Under the pieces are notes generated by a model. It did no database searches, was not told the origin of the DNA, and worked only from the letters and a program-made list of their open reading frames with translations. From positions 1-13,676 of the forward strand of contig JAHEMX010000040.1 of assembly GCA_024643445.1 (NCBI GenBank): a DNA stretch of 13,676 nucleotides, read 5' to 3'. This stretch comes from Desulfobulbaceae bacterium. Its GTDB lineage: Bacteria; Desulfobacterota; Desulfobulbia; Desulfobulbales; Desulfocapsaceae. Positions within the stretch are counted from its first letter, which is position 1. The number at the start of each line of letters is the position of its first letter. Both the position numbers and the translations under genes were made by a program. Positions 1-6,482 of the stretch are shown piece by piece.

Positions 1-1268
1 GCAATGGTAATCATCGCGATAACACGCTCCTGCAGGCTTTTGCCGAACAGGTTGACGGCGCCGTACTCCGAGACGACATAGTGCACATCTCCCCGGGGAA
101 CAACCACCGCCGTATCGTTGAAGCTCGGCACAACACTTGAAACCGTTTTCCCATCCGGCCCCTGCTGTGTCGAGCTGAGCATCAGGATGGATTTCCCCCC
201 CGGTGACCGGCGCGCACCGCGAACAAAATCGGGAATGCCGGAAACGCCGGCGAAGCGGGTAGCGGCAGAGGCTTCTGCTGAGACCTGTCCGGTCAGATCC
301 ATGCTGTTGGCGACATTCAGTGAAACCATCCGGTTACTCCGCGAAATAACAAACGGATCGTTTACATAATCGGAGGGATGAAAATCAATGGCCGGATTGT
401 CATTGAGAAATTCGTACAGGTCATGACTGCCGACGGCCATCGAGGCCACCATCTTGCCGTCGTTGAAGCCCTTTTTCTGGTTCGTGATATTTCCCCTGGC
501 GTAGAGGTGCATAATATCATCCGTCAGGAATTGCGAATGGATTCCGAGGTCGTTTTTCTTGCCGAGTCCCTGCACGGTTGCCTGGGAAGCGGCATCAAGA
601 CCAATCTGCAGGGTGGAACCGTCTTCAATCAGGTGGGTAATATGACTCCCGATCAGCACCGCGGAAGCAGAGACATTTCGTGACGGCGGTACGGAAAGCA
701 GGTTCTCTTCATGTTCCACAAGCCAGTGGACATAGTTCACATGGATAAAACTCTGGCCCATTACCCGCGGCATGCGCGGGTTCACCTGGGCAATGACCAG
801 ATCAGCCGAACGGGCCGCCGCCATAGTGACGTCGACCGAAATGCCAAGACTCATCCAGCCGAAATCGTCAGGTTCCGATACCTGTATCAAGGCGACGTTA
901 AGCGGCATTTTACGTCTGGCAAACAGGCCCGGGACGTCGGACATGTTCATCGGCGTGATAAAACGCTTGTGACGGGCGATGGATTCCGATTTAGCCGAAC
1001 CAAGATAGATGGAGCGGATATTGAGGCTGGTGTCTTTTGTTTTGTCCGCGATGGCGGTAAGCGAGGCGGTTTCACTCCCCAGCAGGCGTACAATCTCAAG
1101 ACCGCTGAAGGTGTTTGCCTGCTCGGTCAGGGCCTGCACCAGGTGCTGCGGCTCACCACAGCCTGAGCCGATAAAGACCCGCTGCCCGGACTTTATCAAC
1201 TTGATGGCTTGAGAAGCCGAGATTTTTTTACCCAGATAGCTGTCTGCCCAGTATTGCGATGCCGGCAT
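1..1268 (-). CDS. Acetyl-CoA hydrolase/CoA-transferase family protein (4-hydroxybutyrate CoA-transferase-like), 3' end outside window
   Basis: About 422 codons are visible and the frame is still open at the window edge. The family moves CoA between acyl groups, or hydrolyses acyl-CoA, in the cytoplasm. Recognisable stretches are FIGSGCGEPQHLV (residues 32-44), GSTLQIGLDAASQ (217-229), DLGIHSQFLTDDIM (240-253), KKGFNDGKMVAS (265-276), and near the edge DVHYVVSEYGAVNLFGKSLQ followed by ERV. These match the N- and C-terminal halves of family proteins of about 430-450 residues, so the CoA-transferase part is nearly complete. Desulfobacterota homologues with the GEPQHLV start often continue into a GNAT acetyltransferase domain; whether this one does lies outside the window. 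The start is set by GGGAG five bases before the ATG. Oddity: Q246 occupies the place of the catalytic glutamate in 4-hydroxybutyrate CoA-transferases. It is separated from the butyryl-CoA operon by 284 bp, so it may have its own promoter. The family call is firm; the substrate is unknown. Confidence 0.9.
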   Translation of the reverse strand, partial: MPASQYWADSYLGKKISASQAIKLIKSGQRVFIGSGCGEPQHLVQALTEQANTFSGLEIVRLLGSETASLTAIADKTKDTSLNIRSIYLGSAKSESIARHKRFITPMNMSDVPGLFARRKMPLNVALIQVSEPDDFGWMSLGISVDVTMAAARSADLVIAQVNPRMPRVMGQSFIHVNYVHWLVEHEENLLSVPPSRNVSASAVLIGSHITHLIEDGSTLQIGLDAASQATVQGLGKKNDLGIHSQFLTDDIMHLYARGNITNQKKGFNDGKMVASMAVGSHDLYEFLNDNPAIDFHPSDYVNDPFVISRSNRMVSLNVANSMDLTGQVSAEASAATRFAGVSGIPDFVRGARRSPGGKSILMLSSTQQGPDGKTVSSVVPSFNDTAVVVPRGDVHYVVSEYGAVNLFGKSLQERVIAMITI

Positions 1269-1552
1269 AGAATCTCCCGACGGTCCAGCTAAGGACTGTC
1301 TCATTATGTTGTTTCAGCATGCCAATAGCTGTTCTCCGGCCAATGATAGCATAAATAGTCATCAGGCGTACCAATAAACAACACAACGGGTGATTTTTAA
1401 AGACAGTTCCTCAATCTCGGGAACGACCGCAACCTGGTAGCGGTTTCAGCCTCTATCATCTGAGATTCAAGACGCTTGCCCGGACACATCAGGCAGTGGG
1501 CGACCGACTAGACCACGGGAAAAGGGCTCTGTCGGCCGGAAGGAGAGAAGCA
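1269..1552 (-). other. Intergenic region between the acyl-CoA dehydrogenase and the CoA-transferase gene
   Basis: This 284-bp stretch holds no credible gene on either strand. Read on the minus strand it contains an imperfect hairpin just after the acyl-CoA dehydrogenase stop (listed separately). Two small 5-bp inverted repeats follow: ACCGC/GCGGT at 1426-1444 and GTTCC/GGAAC at 1406-1424. An AT-richer stretch around 1335-1385 includes a TATCAT hexamer at 1344-1349 that could be a -10 box for the CoA-transferase gene. No convincing -35 hexamer lies at the right distance. The size of the gap, against gaps of 27-51 bp inside the operon, suggests that the CoA-transferase is a separate transcription unit. 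Confidence 0.5.
1504..1535 (-). terminator. Imperfect hairpin after the acyl-CoA dehydrogenase gene, possible weak terminator
   Basis: The arms CCGAC (1504-1508) and GTCGG (1531-1535) pair. Inside them AGA/TCT and CC/GG pair with single-base bulges, around a loop of about ten bases. The hairpin begins 17 bp beyond the acyl-CoA dehydrogenase stop codon. There is no T-tract on the downstream side in minus-strand sense, so it is not a canonical intrinsic terminator. It could be a 3'-end processing hairpin, or have no function. Confidence 0.25.
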
Positions 1553-2710
1553 TCAGCCGATCTGGCTCAGGACGGCCCGGGAGATAATAAGGCGCTGAAT
1601 CTCGCTGGTACCCTCATAAATCGTGGTAAGCCTTGCATCTCTCGTGTAGCGCTCAATCGGATAATCGGTTGTGTAGCCATAGCCGCCAAGGATCTGCAGC
1701 GCGTCATAGCAGGCCCGGTTGGCGGCTTCGGTGGCGAATACCTTGGCCATGGAAGCCTCCTTGGCAAAAGCTCGCCCCTGTTCCTTCAGGTAGGCGGCGC
1801 TCATCAGCAGCAGCCGCGCCGCTTCAAGCTCGGTATAACGATCGGCAATTTTCCATTGGATAGCCTGGAAGTCACTGATTTTTCTGCCAAACTGCACTCG
1901 TTCCAGGGAATAGCGGGCAGCGGCATCCATTGCCGCAAGGCCAAGACCAAGGCCGAGCGAGCCGATGCCGATACGTCCGCCGGCAAGCTCGGAAACGGCC
2001 ACACGAAAACCGTCGTTCAAGGTTCCCATCAGCGCGTCACCCGGAATCCGGCAATCCTGGAAATACAGTTCATTGGTTGCTGATCCGTGCTGGCCCAGCT
2101 TCTCTTCATCCTTGCTGATGACAAAGCCATCAACCCCGGGCTCGACCAGGAAGACACTGATGCCTTTTCCTTTTGGCGCTTTTGGATCGGTCACCGCCCA
2201 GACCACAAAGACGCCGGCATAGGAGCCGCTGGTGATGAAGATTTTCGAACCGTTGAGAATCCAGGAATCCCCATCGGCTCGGGCACTGGTGGCAAGAGAG
2301 GCGGGGTCCGACCCGGCACCCGGTTCGGTAAGGGCAAAGGCGCCGGCCAGGTATTCACCGCTGCAGAGCTTTGGTATATAACGCTGCTTCTGCTGCTCAC
2401 TGCCCAAGGACTGTATGACCTCGCCGACCATGTTATTGACCGATACCGTCACCGCCGTCGAGGCACAAACCCTGGCTATCTCGGTCATGGCAACACTGAA
2501 GGCGATAACGCCGGCCTCCGACCCGCCATACGCATCGCTGACGTTGAGCCCCATGAATCCCAGTTCGGCAAGTTTTCTCAGGTTCGTGAAAAAGGGTTCC
2601 CGATCGCCCCCTTTGTCCAGTGCGGCAGCGACAGGCTCAAGCTCTGCCCGGGCAAACTCGCGGGCGGTATCCTGGATCAGTTTCTGCTCTTCATTCAAGT
2701 CAAGATTCAT
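1553..2710 (-). CDS. bcd: Short-chain acyl-CoA dehydrogenase, probably butyryl-CoA dehydrogenase
   Basis: A 385-residue flavoprotein of normal family length. It interconverts butyryl-CoA and crotonyl-CoA using FAD, with electrons exchanged through an electron-transferring flavoprotein in the cytoplasm. Visible landmarks are the family signature AFALTEPGAGSDPAS (residues 124-138), the FAD/substrate segment KIFITSGSYA (156-165), RVQFGRKISDFQ (271-282), the flavin-binding LQILGGYGYTTDYPIER (338-354), and TTIYEGTSEIQ (362-372), in which E366 is the catalytic base position of this subfamily. The start has AAGGA about eight bases upstream. It is the last gene of the operon, 27 bp after crotonase. 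The butyryl-CoA assignment rests on neighbouring thiolase, hbd and crt rather than on residues unique to C4 enzymes; another short-chain substrate is possible. No etfA/etfB lies beside it here, unlike many clostridial bcd clusters, so its electron partner must be encoded elsewhere. Confidence 0.93.
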   Translation of the reverse strand: MNLDLNEEQKLIQDTAREFARAELEPVAAALDKGGDREPFFTNLRKLAELGFMGLNVSDAYGGSEAGVIAFSVAMTEIARVCASTAVTVSVNNMVGEVIQSLGSEQQKQRYIPKLCSGEYLAGAFALTEPGAGSDPASLATSARADGDSWILNGSKIFITSGSYAGVFVVWAVTDPKAPKGKGISVFLVEPGVDGFVISKDEEKLGQHGSATNELYFQDCRIPGDALMGTLNDGFRVAVSELAGGRIGIGSLGLGLGLAAMDAAARYSLERVQFGRKISDFQAIQWKIADRYTELEAARLLLMSAAYLKEQGRAFAKEASMAKVFATEAANRACYDALQILGGYGYTTDYPIERYTRDARLTTIYEGTSEIQRLIISRAVLSQIG

Positions 2711-2737
2711 GGCGTATTCCTTACTACAGATCGTCGA

Positions 2738-3520
2738 TTACCTGCCGGTAAAATGCGGCGCACGTTTATCGAGAAAGGCCTGCATGCCTTCTTTCTGATC
2801 ATCACTGGCAAAACATACCCCGAAAAGATCGGACTCGTACCGGCAGGCCCTGGCGATATCCATTTCAAGTCCGGTTGCGACCGCTTCCTTGCACAGCCGA
2901 ATGGCGACAGGGCTCTTCTGGCTTATTTTTTCCGCGACAGCAAGACATTCGGGCAACAACCGCTCAAGCGGCACCACCCGGTTAACCAGGCCGATCCGGC
3001 AGGCATGTTCGGCATCGATCATATCTCCGGTAAGGATGAGTTCCAGGGCCTGGCCCCGGCCAACCAGGCGGGGCAGACGCTGGGTTCCGCCAAACCCCGG
3101 AATGACGCCAAGGTTTACCTCCGGCTGACCGAAACGGGCATTTTCGCTGGCAATACGGAAATCACAGGCCATCGCCAGCTCACATCCTCCCCCCAAAGCA
3201 AAGCCGTTAACCGCCGCAATTACCGGCCGGGTAAAAGCGTCGACTGCGTTCATCGCCGCCTGGCCGAGTTTGCCAAATTCCCTTCCCTCAAGGGCATTCA
3301 GCCGCTGCATGAAAGAGATATCAGCACCGGCAACGAAGGCCTTTTCGCCGGCACCGGTCAAAATGACCGCCACAAGATCGCCATCTCTTTCCAATTCCTC
3401 GAAGCAGGCGATCAGTTCTTCAAGCGTTTCGCGGTTCAGCGCATTCAGCGCCTTGGGCCTGCTGATGGTTACAACCGCGGTACCGTTTTGTTTCTCGCAT
3501 AGTACGTTGTTCATCTGCAT
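2738..3520 (-). CDS. crt: Crotonase (3-hydroxybutyryl-CoA dehydratase / enoyl-CoA hydratase)
   Basis: A 260-residue protein of the enoyl-CoA hydratase/isomerase superfamily, typical in length. It catalyses reversible hydration of crotonyl-CoA to 3-hydroxybutyryl-CoA. The CoA-binding/oxyanion segment FVAGADI (residues 62-68) and the signature NGFALGGGCELAMACDFRIA (105-124) are intact. Both catalytic glutamates of hydratases are present: E114 in GGCELA and E134 in GQPEVNLG. That favours a true hydratase over an isomerase or hydrolase relative. PGFGGTQRLPRLVG (141-154) and the C-terminal FLDKRAPHF are standard. GAGGA lies seven bases before the chosen ATG; a second ATG two codons later would be too far from it. 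Its neighbours are the DUF6125-like gene 48 bp upstream and acyl-CoA dehydrogenase 27 bp downstream. The C4 substrate is inferred from context. Confidence 0.94.
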   Translation of the reverse strand: MQMNNVLCEKQNGTAVVTISRPKALNALNRETLEELIACFEELERDGDLVAVILTGAGEKAFVAGADISFMQRLNALEGREFGKLGQAAMNAVDAFTRPVIAAVNGFALGGGCELAMACDFRIASENARFGQPEVNLGVIPGFGGTQRLPRLVGRGQALELILTGDMIDAEHACRIGLVNRVVPLERLLPECLAVAEKISQKSPVAIRLCKEAVATGLEMDIARACRYESDLFGVCFASDDQKEGMQAFLDKRAPHFTGR

Positions 3521-3568
3521 ACTGCTTTCCTCATTGTGTGTATCGGCGGGCCTGTCGACTGCCGGCCG

Positions 3569-4315
3569 TTATGACGTGATGGAAAATTTCCAGGCGCAGA
3601 ACCAGTCATCGGGGTGCTCATCCGGCGGACAGCCGATGCAGTTCGTTTCAATCCGTTTATCGATTGCCCGGGCGAAATACCCATACTCCACAAGCCCGGC
3701 CGATTTACAGGGATAATCGTCAAGGCCCCGCCGTTTCCTGGCCTGCTGCACGCGACACTCGTTCATCTGGAAGACAAAACTGTCTTGCTTTTCCTCGGTG
3801 ATCGACTGAACATTGATGCTCTCATATACCCGAAAACCCAGTGCCCGCTTCAACCCGTCTAGCCCCGCCGCTTCGGGCAGACCAAGCTGCTGTTTGATGG
3901 TATGCGCTTCAAATGGTGAAAAATGGGCCCAACAGGAGTCGTTGCATCGTTTTGCCTCGTTCATGCCCTCATGCGACTCAATGGTCTGGAACCAGATACC
4001 GTCATTGACCAGCCAGTTTTTGGCCACACGTTCCTTCAGCTCTTTCAGCGCGGGTTCCGCCATCTCCAGCAGCGGTGCGGGAACCCCTTCAACCATCGAG
4101 AAGCCGAGTAATGCACCAAGATGCTTCATCTGGATGGCGTAGCTCGCACTGGTTGCTTCATGCAGCAGTGCAAGCGCCTTTTCCATACCCATCTGGTGCC
4201 GTACCTCGTTAAACCACAGGGCATGATGGACGATAATCCGGTTAAACAGGTCGATGATGAAGTGAGCCGTTTGTTCATGACTCAACTCACTGGCCTTTGA
4301 GATATCCTCGTACAT
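3569..4315 (-). CDS. Cysteine-rich DUF6125-like protein with an internally repeated helical module
   Basis: A 248-residue soluble protein with no signal peptide or membrane segment. I recognise the C-terminal half as resembling DUF6125 / L-2-amino-thiazoline-4-carboxylic acid hydrolase-like proteins of anaerobic bacteria. Landmarks are AKNWLVNDGIWFQ (98-110), VFQMNECRVQQARKRRG (181-197), DYPCKSAGLVEY (200-211) and NCIGCPPDEHPDDWFCAWKF (225-244). Five cysteines (C187, C203, C226, C229, C240) and H234 in these motifs could bind a metal or cofactor; that is inference. Residues 27-72 align without gaps to 101-146 (offset 74: W34/W108, F35/F109, G43/G117, M44/M118, A47/A121, G71/G145), suggesting an internal duplication. 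An AGGAG lies eight bases before the ATG. It sits inside the butyryl-CoA operon, 33 bp after the M24 gene and 48 bp before crotonase, so a role connected to CoA-ester metabolism is plausible. The biochemical function is unknown and the family label is from memory of the motifs. Confidence 0.82.
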   Translation of the reverse strand: MYEDISKASELSHEQTAHFIIDLFNRIIVHHALWFNEVRHQMGMEKALALLHEATSASYAIQMKHLGALLGFSMVEGVPAPLLEMAEPALKELKERVAKNWLVNDGIWFQTIESHEGMNEAKRCNDSCWAHFSPFEAHTIKQQLGLPEAAGLDGLKRALGFRVYESINVQSITEEKQDSFVFQMNECRVQQARKRRGLDDYPCKSAGLVEYGYFARAIDKRIETNCIGCPPDEHPDDWFCAWKFSITS

Positions 4316-4348
4316 GATCGCTGCTCCTGTCTACTCGGGGCCCCTTGT

Positions 4349-5551
4349 TTATAGAAAGGTTATCGCATCCTGATACTTCGTCAGCGGTTTGAGACCTTCG
4401 TTGGTAACCACATGGGTATTCTCTACTCCCACGACACCGATTCCCGGTATGATCACTTTTGGTTCAATCGCAATCACCATGTTTTCCTGCAGCGGCATTT
4501 CCTGGCCTTTGGCGATAAACGGGTATTCGTCCAGTTCAAGCCCGACACCATGCCCGGTGAATCGTATCTTCCGCTCACCAACTCCCATGAAGTTTTCTTC
4601 CCAGCCTTTGGCGCGGGCGCTCTGCAGCATCAAATCGTACAGGGCTCCTGAACTCACACCCGGCCGGGCAATCGATTTGACCTGTTCCTGTATCTCGAGC
4701 ATGGCATCGTGGGCCCGCAGGAGCCGATCCGGCAGTTTGCCGATACAGAAGATACGTGTATGATCAGACATGTAGCCATTTAAGGCGAACACGTAATCGA
4801 CAAGAATCGGCTCATCTCTTTGTATCTCCTTGAAGCCGGCTCCCTGTGCAACAAGCGAGCTGACACCTTCACCGCCGGTCGGCGAGGGCAGATAACTCGG
4901 CACCGCCGCCGAGGATCCGGACATCAGGTGACCGTAAAACAACTCGCTGCCCCACAGCCTCATTCGGACAATACCCTGATGGCCAAGGCTTCTGGCATAG
5001 CCCTCCAGTTCACCGGCGACCCGCACCTCGGTCCGCCCTTCCGCCAGAAACTGCGGCACCTTGGCAGCGACCTTGTCAGACAAGGCTGCCGCCCTGCCAA
5101 TGAGGATACGCTCGTATTCTGACTTGACAGCCCTGAGCAGTCGAATCTGATGCGATATATCAAGGATCTCGGTTTGCCTGAAAACTTTCTGGTATTGAAA
5201 ATAGAGATTGGTGGGCAGCACATCAAGCTCCATACCAATGACAGATGGCTGCGTATAACCATACTCAGCGAGCAGATCCGGAATTTTTTTAGGAGTTGCC
5301 AGCGAATGGATCTCAGAGAGCGGAGATTCCGTTTTCGCCCGGTCGTAGTCCTTGAATATGAACAGCAGGGGCTTACCTCGCCGGGGGACATACAGCCAGC
5401 CCTGTTGCGAAGTTGAGCCGAAATAGAACAGGTCGGTTTTCTGGACGATAAAGGCCGCATCGATATTCTGCCCGGCCAGGACCCGCTGGAGTTTGGTGAT
5501 ACGGTCTTCCAACTCCCCGGCCGGTGTGATAAAGGATATATTTTCCGTCAT
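4349..5551 (-). CDS. M24-family metallopeptidase-like protein (aminopeptidase P / Xaa-Pro dipeptidase fold)
   Basis: A 400-residue cytoplasmic protein with the two-domain layout of aminopeptidase P and prolidase. A creatinase-like N-terminal domain spans roughly residues 15-140 and a pita-bread catalytic domain roughly 145-400. The five dinuclear-metal ligands are all present: D252 and D263 (VDYVFALNGYMSDHTR), H334 (FTGHGVGLE), E363 (IAIEPK) and E377 (GVENTHVV). H208 in FYGHLMSG fits the upstream active-site histidine. One familiar position differs: where Xaa-Pro enzymes read G-x-G-x-E-x-H-E, this protein has GVGLELDE, with D341 in place of the second histidine. It may be a peptidase of altered specificity or a non-peptidase hydrolase on the same fold. 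The Shine-Dalgarno is poor (GGGGA about 12 bases upstream), so translation may depend on coupling or be low. It lies 51 bp after hbd and 33 bp before the DUF6125-like gene, in the same operon. Confidence 0.9.
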   Translation of the reverse strand: MTENISFITPAGELEDRITKLQRVLAGQNIDAAFIVQKTDLFYFGSTSQQGWLYVPRRGKPLLFIFKDYDRAKTESPLSEIHSLATPKKIPDLLAEYGYTQPSVIGMELDVLPTNLYFQYQKVFRQTEILDISHQIRLLRAVKSEYERILIGRAAALSDKVAAKVPQFLAEGRTEVRVAGELEGYARSLGHQGIVRMRLWGSELFYGHLMSGSSAAVPSYLPSPTGGEGVSSLVAQGAGFKEIQRDEPILVDYVFALNGYMSDHTRIFCIGKLPDRLLRAHDAMLEIQEQVKSIARPGVSSGALYDLMLQSARAKGWEENFMGVGERKIRFTGHGVGLELDEYPFIAKGQEMPLQENMVIAIEPKVIIPGIGVVGVENTHVVTNEGLKPLTKYQDAITFL

Positions 5552-5602
5552 ATGAGTGGTATCCCCGCAGCTGGACGTTATCTGTTGAACAGGTGCGTAT
5601 TC

Positions 5603-6451
5603 TTAGTAATCGTAGAACCCCTTGCCGCTCTTTCTGCCATGCCAGCCGGCCTCAACATACTTCCGAAGCAGGGGACAGGGACGGTATTTCGGATCTTTGA
5701 AACCATCGTACAGGGTCTCCATGATGGCAAGACAGGTATCAAGACCGATAAGATCCGCGAGAGCCAGCGGTCCCATCGGGTGATTCATGCCGAGCTTCAT
5801 TACCGTATCAATATCTTCAGCCTTCCCCACAGACTGATAGAGACAGAATATCGCCTCGTTAATCATCGGCATGAGTATCCGGTTAGCAATAAAGCCGGGA
5901 TAATCATTCGCCTCAGCCGGTGTTTTGCCAAAGCGCAGGCTCAGATCCCAGGTAATGTCGAAGGTCTCCTGCGATGTCGTCAGAGCCCTGATCACTTCAA
6001 CCAGTTTCATCACCGGCACCGGATTCATGAAATGCATGCCGATTATCCTGTCAGGACGGCTCGTCTGGGAGGCAATTCGGCCGATGGGGATGGATGAGGT
6101 ATTCGTCGCCAGGATAACATGATCAGGGCAGCACTCGTCAAGCTCTCGAAACAGGCTGATCTTCAGTGCCTCCATCTCAACGGCAGCTTCGACCACATAA
6201 TCAGTCTGCGCCATATCCTGAATGCTTGAGGTGGTCTTGATTCTGCCGATTATGGCTCGACACTCATCTTCCGAGCATTTTCCCTTCTCTGCGCTACGCT
6301 TGAGATTGTTCCTTATGCTGCTGATCCCCCGGGCAATGCACTCTTCACTGATATCACTCATCAGCACCTCAAGCCCGCTCGCGGCGGCGACCTGGGCGAT
6401 GCCACTGCCCATCTGACCGGCGCCTATGACGCCAAACGTTTTAATCTGCAT
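5603..6451 (-). CDS. hbd: 3-hydroxybutyryl-CoA dehydrogenase
   Basis: A 282-residue enzyme, the normal length for the short form of this family. It interconverts acetoacetyl-CoA and 3-hydroxybutyryl-CoA with NAD(P)H in the cytoplasm. The N-terminal Rossmann fold shows VIGAGQMGSGIAQ (residues 8-20) and D33 at the end of the second strand, which favours NAD(H). Catalytic positions known from the family are present: S119 (NTSS), H140 (GMHFMNPVP), E152 (KLVEVI) and N190 (PGFIANRI). The C-terminal domain contains NHPMGPLALADLIGLD and ends GRKSGKGFYDY. The frame is open 34 codons further upstream, to an ATG at 6553, but that would overlap the thiolase gene. The ATG at 6451 has GGGGAG five bases upstream and gives the canonical start just before the Rossmann fold. 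It begins 31 bp after the thiolase stop, as the second gene of the operon. Confidence 0.96.
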   Translation of the reverse strand: MQIKTFGVIGAGQMGSGIAQVAAASGLEVLMSDISEECIARGISSIRNNLKRSAEKGKCSEDECRAIIGRIKTTSSIQDMAQTDYVVEAAVEMEALKISLFRELDECCPDHVILATNTSSIPIGRIASQTSRPDRIIGMHFMNPVPVMKLVEVIRALTTSQETFDITWDLSLRFGKTPAEANDYPGFIANRILMPMINEAIFCLYQSVGKAEDIDTVMKLGMNHPMGPLALADLIGLDTCLAIMETLYDGFKDPKYRPCPLLRKYVEAGWHGRKSGKGFYDY

Positions 6452-6456
6452 ATCTG

Positions 6457-6462
6457 CTCCCC
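6457..6462 (-). promoter_or_regulatory. Ribosome-binding site fixing the hbd start
   Basis: GGGGAG on the minus strand lies five bases before the ATG at 6451. It supports that start over the ATG at 6553, which would add 34 non-family residues and run into the end of the thiolase gene. Confidence 0.75.
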
Positions 6463-6482
6463 GGCGGCTTGCTCCGCCCCAG

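Noticed and set aside
2087..3502. A 471-codon open frame on the plus strand
   Set aside because: It lies entirely opposite the acyl-CoA dehydrogenase and crotonase genes, both of which have full catalytic motifs. Its translation shows no family pattern and it is a codon-bias shadow.
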